The notes under the pieces: generated by a model | The model's database searches: none | Told to the model about the DNA's origin: nothing | The model's input: the letters and a program-made list of their open reading frames with translations, nothing else | Made by a program: the position numbers and the translations under genes | Assembly: GCA_049509675.1 (NCBI GenBank) | Contig: JBEKZQ010000175.1 | Location: forward strand, 1 to 22,135 | Source of the DNA: JBEKZQ01 sp049509675 | GTDB taxonomy: Bacteria > Planctomycetota > Planctomycetia > Pirellulales > Thermoguttaceae | Direction of reading: 5' to 3' | DNA length: 22,135 nucleotides | Shown here: positions 8,386 to 15,481 of the stretch, one piece after another | Position numbering within the stretch: the first letter of the stretch is position 1 | How the letters are laid out: each line of letters starts with the position of its first letter

Positions 8386-10125
8386 TCAATGACGATAAAG
8401 AAATTCCTCGCTGTTGATCAACGCCCAGGCGATGTCGACCCAATCGTCGTGCCGCTTGATCGGGTAGACCTTCACGGGCTTGGCCGCTGCACCCGGCTTG
8501 TTGCCGGCCGGCGGCTTGTTCACCTTAACGGGGTTGCCATACTCCAGGGCGATCTCCACCTCGGCGCGCGTGGGCGGACGGGAAAGGATCGTCAGGTACA
8601 GCTCCTCGATGATCTCCTCCGGCTTGCGGCCCGACTCGAAGATGGCTTTGAGCTTCGGGCCCTGGTCGAGCTTGCGCTGGACGTGGCTGGAATTGAGCAT
8701 GTGCAGCCACTGGGCGGGCACCGGCTTGTTGTTGCGTTCGTTCTCCATGCCCGTGGCCCGCGCCGATCGTCCGAACAACGCCAGGAAGGGGCTGGTAATG
8801 CTGCCGTCGGCGATGGCGATCGCCGGCTTGTCGGCGGGAATGTAGGTGAAGGGCTCGGGAATCGGGCTGGTATAAAGGTCCGACGTGCCGGTGATCTTGT
8901 TGATGGCGTCGATCAGCACCTCGGCATCCAGGCGACGTATCGCGTAGCTGCCGAAATTGGCTTCGGCCGGCCCGGAAGCGGGCGCCCCAGCCTTCGCCCC
9001 GGGCATCGCGGAAAGCTGGTAGGTTTGCGAGTTCAAGATCAGCCGGTACAGATGCTTCAGATCGTAGTGGCTGGCGATGAGCTCCTTTTCCAGGCAGGCG
9101 AGCAACTCGGGATTGCCGGGCGGATTGTCCGCGCGGATGTCGTCCGGTTCGTGGATGATGCCGCGCCCCAGAAGCCAGGCCCACACGCGGTTCGCGATGC
9201 TGCGCGTGAACCAGGGGTTGGTGGGCGTGATCAGCCAATCGGCGAAGACCTCGCGCGGATCGCGATCGGGCGACAACTGGATCTTGGTGCCATCGGGAAA
9301 CATCGCGGCCGTTGGCGCCGTGACGACCGGCGCCGTGACGACCGGCGCTGCGGCGGCCGATTGCGGCGCGGGAGTTGCCGCTTTGTCGGGCGCGCTCTTC
9401 GCCGCCGCTTCCGCCGCTTTATAAGGATCCCAGAAAACGTGTTCTTCCTTCCACTCCCGCGTGGGCTTGTAGCCGACCTTCGCGAAGAAGACCGCCATGC
9501 CCGAGAGCCGCTCTTTGGGCCAGGCGTCGGCCCGCGTTCCCATGAAGGTCAAGGCCACGGCCATGGCCGTGCCTTCCGGGGTCCGATTTTGGATGGCGCG
9601 GTAGAAGTTCACCGGGCCGACGCGGAAATTGCTGCCGCTGGAGGTGAGCATCTCGCGGACGAACGTGTCGTAGGGCTTGTTCGCGGCGATCGACGCCCAC
9701 ACCCAGCGGTGATAGGCCTGGGCCGCGTTGGGCCAAAGGTTGACGGGAAACTCGGCCTTGATGCGCAGCACGTCGCCCCATTTCATGGCCCAATAGTCGG
9801 CGAACTCGTCGCGCTCGATCAGGCGATCGATCAGCAGCCGGCGTTTGTTCTTCGCATCTTGATCCTGAATGAACTCGCGCGCCTGCTCGGCCGTGGGCAG
9901 CGTGCCGATCACGTCGAGATAGGCACGGCGCACGAAGACCGCGTCGGAACAAAGCGCGGGTTGAATGCCCAGGGACGACAGCTTGGCGAAAACCAGCTTA
10001 TCGATCTGACTGACGGGCACGGGCGGCATGGGGCTTTCAAAGATGCCGGGCGCGTCCTCCGCAGTCGCCGCTCCGCCTCCGACCAACAAGAACAGAGCCG
10101 CGGAAATGAACCACGTGGTTCTCAT
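8386..10125 (-). CDS. DUF1549 + DUF1553 (PSD1-type) secreted protein
   Basis: The start is set at ATG 10125, not at the far end of the open frame (10248). It gives a clean signal peptide (MRTTWFISAALFLLVGGGAA, cleavage near TAED) and has GGAG nine bases upstream. The 579-residue protein has DUF1549 at about 38-222, an Ala/Pro/Thr-rich linker at about 235-275, and DUF1553 at about 288-556 (DPREVFADWL, NRVWAWLLGRGI, PDDIRADNPPGN). No N-terminal cytochrome c module is present. Where the family usually has CxxCH-HPF, this protein reads FMGTRADAWPKERLSGM, so a haem-type motif is missing. It heads the minus-strand cassette, followed by DUF1501 and PPC genes, and is the full-length paralogue of the truncated gene at the window start. 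Function is unknown. Confidence 0.92.
   Translation of the reverse strand: MRTTWFISAALFLLVGGGAATAEDAPGIFESPMPPVPVSQIDKLVFAKLSSLGIQPALCSDAVFVRRAYLDVIGTLPTAEQAREFIQDQDAKNKRRLLIDRLIERDEFADYWAMKWGDVLRIKAEFPVNLWPNAAQAYHRWVWASIAANKPYDTFVREMLTSSGSNFRVGPVNFYRAIQNRTPEGTAMAVALTFMGTRADAWPKERLSGMAVFFAKVGYKPTREWKEEHVFWDPYKAAEAAAKSAPDKAATPAPQSAAAAPVVTAPVVTAPTAAMFPDGTKIQLSPDRDPREVFADWLITPTNPWFTRSIANRVWAWLLGRGIIHEPDDIRADNPPGNPELLACLEKELIASHYDLKHLYRLILNSQTYQLSAMPGAKAGAPASGPAEANFGSYAIRRLDAEVLIDAINKITGTSDLYTSPIPEPFTYIPADKPAIAIADGSITSPFLALFGRSARATGMENERNNKPVPAQWLHMLNSSHVQRKLDQGPKLKAIFESGRKPEEIIEELYLTILSRPPTRAEVEIALEYGNPVKVNKPPAGNKPGAAAKPVKVYPIKRHDDWVDIAWALINSEEFLYRH
9314..9348. repeat. Short tandem repeat in the linker coding region
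   Basis: A 15-bp unit, GGCGCCGTGACGACC, occurs twice head to tail (9314-9328 and 9329-9343) and begins a third time. On the minus strand it encodes part of the PVVTAPVVTAPT linker of the DUF1549/DUF1553 protein. The plus-strand paralogue lacks this stretch. Confidence 0.75.
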
Positions 10126-10475
10126 GCGTTTCAACTCCGTGCGGGGGGCATCTCGTGCCACTCGGTGTCGAGTGTCGGAGTTACCGTCACGGCGAGGATG
10201 CCCGTTTGCGGTGGGGCCAAGCCGCCGGGGGCTTGGAATACCTATCATCTTAGCAACATGGCCCCAGCCGTGTCGAGCCGGTAGAACTGAAAATCGGGGT
10301 CTGGTCCATTTTTCGGCTGATAGGCATTGCTATTTGGCCTGACTCATGGCCGAAAACATGGACCTGTCCCCTGCGTCCCTCCTTTGCGTCCCTTTGCGTC
10401 GGCTCCCCACCCCAACCATCTCCCGGAGGGAGAGGGGGACCTCGAATTGGCGTTTTGCACGTTTGCGGCTGTTCC
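10126..10475. other. 350-base spacer upstream of the minus-strand cassette
   Basis: No credible gene is present. A hairpin (CCAAGCC at 10217-10223 with GGCTTGG at 10230-10236) lies in the likely leader of the DUF1549/DUF1553 gene. Next come the GGTCTGGTCC-type repeat (10283-10370), near-tandem CTTTGCGTCC units at about 10380-10400, and a fragment of the CCCTCTCC/GGAGAGGG family with a stem TCTCCC/GGGAGA at 10419-10433. The cassette promoter should lie here, but I cannot pick out convincing -35/-10 boxes. Confidence 0.6.
10283..10370. repeat. Dispersed inverted repeat, copy A (GGGGTCTGGTCC family)
   Basis: GGGGTCTGGTCCATTTTTCGGC near 10296-10317, given here in family terms as GGTCTGGTCC plus ATTTTTCGG, is mirrored by GCCGAAAACATGGACC near 10349-10364. 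The middle (GATAGGCATTG, ATTTGGCC) is nearly identical to copy C at 20748-20865. The outer AGAACTGAAA is a degraded version of the copy C end. See also copy B at 18204-18334. Confidence 0.8.
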
Positions 10476-11795
10476 TCATGTCAGTTCCCAACCGCGTCGA
10501 TAGGTGAGTCGCAGATAGCGATCGGCTTCCGGGCAGTCGATCGCCTTCAACGCCGCGGCGTCCCAGCGCAGTTTCCGGCCGGTCCGCAAGGCCACGTTCG
10601 AGAGCAGCGCCGCCTCGGCCAAGGGGCCGGAGTAATCGAAGTTGCAGGTGGTCGGCGTGCCGCGTTTGCAGGCCGTGATCCACTCCGCATGATGCCCGAT
10701 CGAATTGGGAATCGTCGGCTGCGGCCGCTTGAAAGCGGCGAAGCGATCCTTCGGCAGCAACTCGTGCCGGCCATAGTCGGCAATGAGCATGCCGTCCGAT
10801 CCGACCAACAGCACGGCGCTGCCCCACGGCGGCACGCCGCGCTGCCTGGCCCAGGCCGGATAGCCGCCGCCATGATACCAGTTGAGCACAACGGGCGGCT
10901 GCTTGCCGCGGGCGGGAAACTCCAACCGGGCGATCGTCCAGCGGGCCGCGCTCTCCGGATGGACCGGCCCCCGGGCCTCGACCGTGTCGGGGTATCGCAG
11001 GTCCAAGGCCCAGAACGCCAGGTCGCAGTAGTGGCAGAAGAAGTCGCCAAGCTGCCCGGTGCCGAACGTCCACCAGTAGCGCCAATGGAACGGCGCATAG
11101 GCCGGATGGTACGGCCGATACGGCGCAGGACCGAGCCACAGGTCCCAATCGAGCGTCTTGGGCACGGGGGGCGTGTCCTTGGGCGGATCGGGCTGATCCA
11201 TGGCGGTCGGCTGCGGCGGCCCATTGAAATCCGCGCCCAGCCAGGCGTGGACCTCGCCGATCCGGCCGATCGCCCCGGCGCGGACCAACTCGACGACGCG
11301 GCGATAGTTGGCCTCGGCGTGGATCTGCGTGCCCATCTGCGTAGCCAGGCGCTTCTCCACCGCAAGGCGGGTCATCAGTCGCACTTCCTCGACCGAATGC
11401 GCCAGCGGCTTCTCGCAATAGCAGTGCTTCCCCATGCGCATGGCCGTCAGGCCGGCCACGGCGTGCGTGTGATCGGGCGTGCTGACCACCACCGCGTCGA
11501 TCTGCTGCTGGACCGCTTCCAGCATTTTGCGGAAATCGGCGAACGTCCTCGCCTTCGGGAACCGCTTTGCCGCTGCGGCGAGCGCATTGGCGTCGACGTC
11601 GCACAGCGCCACGACATTCTCGCCGGCGACGCCATCCAGGTTGTCGCGGCCCCGGCCGTTGACGCCGATGACGCCGATGTTGAGCTTCTCGTTGGGCGAC
11701 CGTGTCTGGGCCAACGCGGGCGCGCCCACCGCCGCCCCCGCCAGGGCCGTGCGCTCCAAGAACCTGCGACGGCTGATCCGATTGTGACGCTTCAT
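10476..11795 (-). CDS. Gfo/Idh/MocA family oxidoreductase, Tat-exported
   Basis: The start at ATG 11795 gives an ideal twin-arginine leader (SRRRFLERTALAG, residues 8-20) and has GGGAGGG about ten bases upstream; the open frame runs 39 bases further but without these signs. The 439-residue protein has the Rossmann motif IGVIGVNGRGRDN (about 40-52), an acidic CDVD after strand 2, and the family EKP motif at 128-130 (CEKPLAHS). Such enzymes bind NAD(P) and oxidise, reduce or epimerise sugars. Tat export suggests that the cofactor is loaded before translocation, as in glucose-fructose oxidoreductase. The C-terminus (YRRGWEL) is typical of the planctomycete subgroup. It is divergent from a close paralogue at 12180-13487. 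The substrate is unknown. Confidence 0.93.
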   Translation of the reverse strand: MKRHNRISRRRFLERTALAGAAVGAPALAQTRSPNEKLNIGVIGVNGRGRDNLDGVAGENVVALCDVDANALAAAAKRFPKARTFADFRKMLEAVQQQIDAVVVSTPDHTHAVAGLTAMRMGKHCYCEKPLAHSVEEVRLMTRLAVEKRLATQMGTQIHAEANYRRVVELVRAGAIGRIGEVHAWLGADFNGPPQPTAMDQPDPPKDTPPVPKTLDWDLWLGPAPYRPYHPAYAPFHWRYWWTFGTGQLGDFFCHYCDLAFWALDLRYPDTVEARGPVHPESAARWTIARLEFPARGKQPPVVLNWYHGGGYPAWARQRGVPPWGSAVLLVGSDGMLIADYGRHELLPKDRFAAFKRPQPTIPNSIGHHAEWITACKRGTPTTCNFDYSGPLAEAALLSNVALRTGRKLRWDAAALKAIDCPEADRYLRLTYRRGWELT

Positions 11796-11888
11796 GATCG
11801 ATTTCCCTCCCTCATTCTTTGCATTGCGATGCACTCAGGATAGTGTGCCGCGAAAGTGTTGTCGAGCATTTTCCAGCCGAACAAAGTC

Positions 11889-11912
11889 NNNNNNNNNNNN
11901 NNNNNNNNNNNN
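11889..11912. other. Assembly gap (24 Ns)
   Basis: Twenty-four consecutive Ns interrupt the spacer. The true length and content are unknown, so linkage between the sequence to the left and right rests on scaffolding. Confidence 0.99.
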
Positions 11913-12024
11913 GGCTAGTGTCAAGCATCACCACTTTGCCGCCGTCCTGTCGTCCCCTCGTGCTCTGGCGATTACCGCTGTCCTTCCCAGATTTTCTGCT
12001 TGATTGCGGCCGGCAACCGCGGTA

Positions 12025-12127
12025 GGCTAACGGCGCCGGTTGCCCGTAGGACGGATTGCCAATCCGTCCGTGTCTTGTGGGACGGATTGGCAATCCGTCC
12101 TACGATGATTGCGACGGCTAACGGCGC
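12025..12127. repeat. Nested palindromic repeat flanked by a 12-bp direct repeat
   Basis: Two perfect 24-bp inverted arms lie at 12046-12069 and 12080-12103 with a 10-base spacer. Each arm is itself nearly palindromic (core GGACGGATTG / CAATCCGTCC). GGCTAACGGCGC occurs directly at 12025-12036 and again at 12116-12127. A further stem, GGCAACCG/CGGTTGCC, lies at 12012-12019 and 12037-12044. The element sits about 50 bases before the start of the downstream oxidoreductase gene. Confidence 0.85.
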
Positions 12128-12179
12128 TGCCTTGGTATCACGCCTTCCATCCTCCCACCCTCAGTACGGAGTCAAGCCC

Positions 12180-13487
12180 ATGAGTCATCCTGCCAATCGT
12201 CGTCAGTTCCTGAAGACCACGGCCGTCGTCTCGGCCGGCTATTGGGTCGCGGGCGGCATCGGGCGCGCCGCAACCCGTTCGCCCAACGATAAGCTCAATA
12301 TCGGCGTCATCGGCGTCAACGGCCGGGGCCGCGACAACTTGAACTCGGTGGCCGGCGAGAACATCGCCGCACTGTGCGACATCGATGAAAACAACCTGGC
12401 CGACGCCGCCAGGCAGCACCCCAAGGCCAAGACCTACGTGGATTGGCGAAAGCTCGTTGACCAGAAGGATCTGGATGCGGTCGTGGTAAGCACGGCCGAC
12501 CAGGTTCACGCCCTGGCGAGCAACTGGGCCATGCAGCGCGGGCTGAGCGTGTACTGCGAGAAGCCCCTGGCCCACAGCGTCTACGAAGCCCACGTGGTCC
12601 GCCAAACTTACCTGGCCAACAAGGGCAAACTGTCGACCCAGATGGGCACGCAGATCCATGCCGAAGGCAACTATCGCCGCGTGGTCGAACTGATCCAATC
12701 GGGCGCGATCGGCCCGGTTCACAAGGCGCATGCATGGTGCGGCCGGATCGGCCCCGGCGGCGGCCTGCCGCAGGGCGAGCAGCCCGTGCCCAAGCACATT
12801 CATTGGGATCTTTGGCTGGGCCCGGCCCCGTGGCGGCCGTTCAACCAGGCCTACTTGCCGGGCAATCTCACCTGGAACCGCTGGTGGGACTTCGGCAACG
12901 GCACGCTCGGCGACATGGGCAGCCACGTGATCGATCTGCCCTTCTGGGCCTTGAAGCTGGGCGACCCGCTCTCTGTCGAGGCCCACGGCGATCCCAGCCC
13001 GGCCTCGCCCCATACCAACGCCCGCTGGCTGATCGTCACCTGGGAACATGCGGCCATCGCCGACCGGCCGGCGGTCACGTTGACCTGGTCCGACGGCGTG
13101 AAGCGGCCCGAGTCGCCTGCCGGTTTCGACTTGAACCAGTGGGGGCTGGGCGTGTTGTTCTATGGCGAGAAGGGCATGTTGCTGGCCGACTACGGCCGCT
13201 ACATCCTGCTGCCCGAGGCCAAGTTCAAGGGCTTCCAGCCGCCCAAGCCGTGGCTCAAGCCGTCGCTGGGGCATCACCAGGAGTGGATCCACGCCTGCAA
13301 GACGGGCGAACCCACCACGTGCAACTTCGACTATTCCGGCCTGCTGGTCAAGCACAACCTGTTGGGCAACGTGGCCTATCGCGTGGGCAAGAAACTGCAA
13401 TGGGACCCGCAGAACCTGAAGGCCGTGGGCTGTGCCGAGGCCGACGCCTTGATCCGCCGCGCCTATCGCCCCGGCTGGACGCTCTAG
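12180..13487 (+). CDS. Gfo/Idh/MocA family oxidoreductase, Tat-exported (paralogue)
   Basis: The ATG at 12180 is chosen because GGAG lies nine bases upstream and a consensus twin-arginine leader follows (NRRQFLKTTAVVSAG, residues 6-20). The open frame continues upstream through the palindromic repeat, but that part is not protein-like. The 435-residue product has IGVIGVNGRGRDN at about 41-53, CDID at 66-69 and the EKP motif at 127-129 (CEKPLAHS). It matches the divergent gene at 10476-11795 along its whole length (for example TQMGTQIHAE, NYRRVVEL, WDLWLGPAP), so they are duplicates. It probably acts on a sugar or sugar derivative in the periplasm with a bound nicotinamide cofactor. The substrate is not predictable from sequence alone. 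Confidence 0.93.
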   Translation: MSHPANRRQFLKTTAVVSAGYWVAGGIGRAATRSPNDKLNIGVIGVNGRGRDNLNSVAGENIAALCDIDENNLADAARQHPKAKTYVDWRKLVDQKDLDAVVVSTADQVHALASNWAMQRGLSVYCEKPLAHSVYEAHVVRQTYLANKGKLSTQMGTQIHAEGNYRRVVELIQSGAIGPVHKAHAWCGRIGPGGGLPQGEQPVPKHIHWDLWLGPAPWRPFNQAYLPGNLTWNRWWDFGNGTLGDMGSHVIDLPFWALKLGDPLSVEAHGDPSPASPHTNARWLIVTWEHAAIADRPAVTLTWSDGVKRPESPAGFDLNQWGLGVLFYGEKGMLLADYGRYILLPEAKFKGFQPPKPWLKPSLGHHQEWIHACKTGEPTTCNFDYSGLLVKHNLLGNVAYRVGKKLQWDPQNLKAVGCAEADALIRRAYRPGWTL

Positions 13488-13523
13488 GATCGGCGAATGA
13501 ATAAGCGTCGCAACAATCGTACT

Positions 13524-13559
13524 CATCTCGCTCCGCGAGATGGAATTCATCACGCGGAG
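13524..13559. repeat. Hairpin repeat between convergent genes
   Basis: CATCTCG/CGAGATG (13524-13530 and 13536-13542) forms a perfect 7-bp stem. CTCCGCG at 13531-13537 can instead pair with CGCGGAG at 13553-13559, so two exclusive folds are possible. It lies in the 125-base gap between the stops of the plus-strand oxidoreductase and the minus-strand ConA-like gene. It may end transcripts from either side, but there is no T-run. Confidence 0.55.
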
Positions 13560-13612
13560 CGTAATGACTACTTTCGAGAACAGGACAGCAACTATCTTGC
13601 CGATCCTGAGCA

Positions 13613-14362
13613 CTACCGCCCGATTCCCCTTGCCGAAAAACTTGCCAATCCGAAGTCCGTGTTCGTTCCAATGCCCTGACGGCCATTGCAAGCCAGGAAC
13701 ATCCCGATTCCAGGGTTCCCCGTCTTGAAAGTATCGTCCGTGACCCGGGCTTTCTCGACGCCGTTGATGTACACGGTGATGACGTTGCCGACGATCGACG
13801 CCTTCAGCGTGTCGCCGTTGCGGAGTCCACAGTCGGCGCCGTTCATCTTGGCCAGATAGGTGAATTTCCCGAGCGGGCCGTCCCATCGGACAACGTTCAC
13901 GTAAGAGGAACCGTCGGCAACGCAGCGGGCGAAACATTCGTACCCCGTCGTGCGATGGGGCGCGCTCGCAAAGCGCAGCAGGATCTCGATTTCCTGATAG
14001 CACTTGGAGTTGGGGTGCTTGATACATACTTTTCCCCAACCTTCCTGGTCAGGTGGAAATCCGGAGAGGAGGGCATAGGAATCCCTGTACTGTCTAGCGC
14101 CGGTCTCCGTGCCGGTTTGAGTGCTATAGGCCATACCGCCGCTTTTCCTGATGTTGGTCCAATCCAGCCCGTTATTAGACCACCTTCCGCCTTCAGAAAG
14201 AGGGTTTTCCGTATCCTTGAACGTGGTGCTATATGTCTGGGCGAAGCCGGCCGCAGATAGGGACGCCAACGCCGTCAAGGCAACAAACGCCCGTAGGGAG
14301 GCCGCTGCCGTACGCGCTGGTCCCGAGCCAACGAACTTCCGAAACGAACAGGTTGTATTCAT
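13613..14362 (-). CDS. Secreted ConA-like/LamG-type beta-sandwich protein
   Basis: The start at ATG 14362 has GGAGG five bases upstream and opens a long signal peptide (basic MNTTCSFRKF, hydrophobic FVALTALASLSAAGF, cleavage near AQ at 41-42); the open frame extends 69 bases further without support. The 249-residue product then has a beta-rich domain with DTLKASIVGNVITVYINGVE and GNPGIGMF. These are the sequence features of ConA-like jelly-roll domains found in planctomycete laminin-G-like or DUF1080-related proteins. Such domains bind, or in some families cleave, carbohydrate; I see no catalytic signature here. It is the last gene of the minus-strand string that includes the GH29-like enzyme and LarA, 65 bases after the small cysteine protein. 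A binding role is an inference. Confidence 0.75.
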   Translation of the reverse strand: MNTTCSFRKFVGSGPARTAAASLRAFVALTALASLSAAGFAQTYSTTFKDTENPLSEGGRWSNNGLDWTNIRKSGGMAYSTQTGTETGARQYRDSYALLSGFPPDQEGWGKVCIKHPNSKCYQEIEILLRFASAPHRTTGYECFARCVADGSSYVNVVRWDGPLGKFTYLAKMNGADCGLRNGDTLKASIVGNVITVYINGVEKARVTDDTFKTGNPGIGMFLACNGRQGIGTNTDFGLASFSARGIGR

Positions 14363-14427
14363 TGTTCCTCCACGTTCGCGATGATGTAATCCGCAATCGA
14401 GCAGGCGAGATCGAAGACTCTTTGCGG

Positions 14428-14625
14428 TCATTGCAGCTCTCTTTGCTCAGGCGGCAGCGGCTCGCTGGGCTTGACGCCGTACTTCTTCTCCCTCGCCCGG
14501 CCCCAGGGGCAACCGCCGAAGGTGACCACCATTTCGATCGTTTGCAGGAAGCGGGCGAAACGATTGCCGTTCCTGGCCCGGGTGCAGATCGGACAGCGTT
14601 TCTCGCAGTATTCGGGGTCGAACAT
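14428..14625 (-). CDS. Small cysteine-motif protein (CxxxCxxC, 65 residues)
   Basis: I prefer the ATG at 14625 because AAAGGA lies just upstream; another in-frame ATG at 14640 adds MKGRG but has no ribosome-binding site. The product has C7, C11 and C14 (CEKRCPIC) and a fourth cysteine, C39, in FGGCPWGR. That suggests a metal (zinc) knuckle or redox site, followed by a basic, Pro-rich tail. There is no signal peptide, so it should be cytoplasmic. I do not recognise a named family. It lies 25 bases after the cyclase-family gene on the same strand, and 65 bases before the ConA-like gene. An overlapping frame on the same strand (14447-14650) looks like a shadow. That it is a real gene is supported by its ribosome-binding site and position, not by homology I can test. 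Confidence 0.6.
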   Translation of the reverse strand: MFDPEYCEKRCPICTRARNGNRFARFLQTIEMVVTFGGCPWGRAREKKYGVKPSEPLPPEQRELQ

Positions 14626-14650
14626 CCCTCGTCCTTTCATGGTGTTTCAT

Positions 14651-15469
14651 TTACAGCAACGCCAACACGCGGCTAGGGCCGCCCGTCGCGCCGGCAATCT
14701 TCGGGGCGCCCACGACGATCGTCGCGCCCTTGGCGGGAAGCTGGCCCAAGGCGGCAACGTTCTCCAGACCCCATTTGCGATGGCCCAGCCAATAGTGGTG
14801 CGCCGGAAAATCCCCGCTCGGGCCGGGATCAAGGCTCAGAGTGTCGGTGGCGATCCCCTTGACGTCGCACTGCTCCTGGAGGAACCGGACCGCCTCCACG
14901 TGAAAACCGGGGAAGTGGAACCCGCCATGCTCGTCCAAGCCGAAGAACTTGCGGGCGTCGCGTACGCGCAGGTCCCAGCCGCTCAGCAGGGCCACCACGG
15001 CCCCGGCCGGGATCGGTCCATGCTGCCGCTGCCACGCCTTGAGGTCGTCGGGCGTGAGTTGCGTATCCGCGTTGGTTGCGGCACGGGCCCGAATGTCCAC
15101 GACCACCAGCGGCCCCACCAACTGATCGGCGGGAATCAGATCGGCGCTGGGGCCGGGCGTGCAGTGCAGCGGCGCATCGAGGTGCGTGCCGCTGTGTTCC
15201 TGCAAGTGCCAGCGATAGGCGTTCCACTTGTCTTTGCCCAGCTTGCCGACCCGCTCCATCACAAAGGGGTTCGGCCAGGTCATGGGGAAGCTCGCGCTGA
15301 GCGTGTGCGTCAGATCCACAACCCGTTGGAAGCCGTGACGCGGCGGCTCGTCGCCCTTGGCAACCGACGGGGCGATGGCGCCGGCACAGGCGGCAAGGCC
15401 CACTTGCCGCAGGAAACCGCGACGTGAAGCCGCTTCGGCGAGTTGCATCGTGCAGGCTGGCAGGCACAT
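14651..15469 (-). CDS. Cyclase/kynurenine formamidase-like metal-dependent hydrolase, Tat signal
   Basis: The 272-residue protein carries the cyclase-family (PF04199) metal motif HxGTHxDxPxH as H92-SGTH96-LD98-AP-L-H102. It also has IATDTLSLDPG and a late HHYWLGH...LEN stretch typical of the family. Members hydrolyse amides or lactone-like bonds (formylkynurenine, isatin and others) using divalent metal. The N-terminus has a twin-arginine motif (SRRGFLRQVG, residues 15-24) followed by LAAC (25-28), which could be a lipobox, so it may be a Tat lipoprotein. The start at 15469 is chosen for GAGGG ten bases upstream, which overlaps the stop codon of the glycosidase gene. The two genes are therefore probably translationally coupled. 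In this context it may open a lactone or acyl derivative of a sugar; this is inference. Confidence 0.88.
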   Translation of the reverse strand: MCLPACTMQLAEAASRRGFLRQVGLAACAGAIAPSVAKGDEPPRHGFQRVVDLTHTLSASFPMTWPNPFVMERVGKLGKDKWNAYRWHLQEHSGTHLDAPLHCTPGPSADLIPADQLVGPLVVVDIRARAATNADTQLTPDDLKAWQRQHGPIPAGAVVALLSGWDLRVRDARKFFGLDEHGGFHFPGFHVEAVRFLQEQCDVKGIATDTLSLDPGPSGDFPAHHYWLGHRKWGLENVAALGQLPAKGATIVVGAPKIAGATGGPSRVLALL

Positions 15470-15481
15470 AGATTCGAACCC

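Larger units (their letters stand above)
11796..12179. other. 384-base divergent spacer between two Gfo/Idh/MocA genes
   Basis: No gene is supported here. It contains the N run (11889-11912) and a palindromic repeat region (12012-12127). The promoters for both flanking genes should lie here, but I cannot identify convincing promoter boxes. Because of the N run, spacing across this stretch may be wrong. Confidence 0.6.

Noticed and set aside
10126..10248. N-terminal extension of the minus-strand DUF1549/DUF1553 gene
   Set aside because: The 41 extra residues would bury a perfect signal peptide and lack a ribosome-binding site; the ATG at 10125 has both.
8146..10284. 712-codon open frame on the plus strand opposite the DUF1501 and DUF1549/DUF1553 genes
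   Set aside because: It spans two well-supported minus-strand genes and their gap and shows no family motif; it is a compositional shadow.
12000..12179. Upstream extension of the second oxidoreductase through the palindromic repeat
   Set aside because: The extra 60 residues translate repeat DNA and precede a complete Tat leader that has its own ribosome-binding site.
13497..13679. 60-codon plus-strand open frame after the second oxidoreductase
   Set aside because: It begins in a hairpin repeat, overlaps the end of the minus-strand ConA-like gene and has no ribosome-binding site.
12138..14039. 633-codon minus-strand open frame opposite the second oxidoreductase
   Set aside because: It runs across two unrelated genes and a hairpin repeat and has no recognisable domain.
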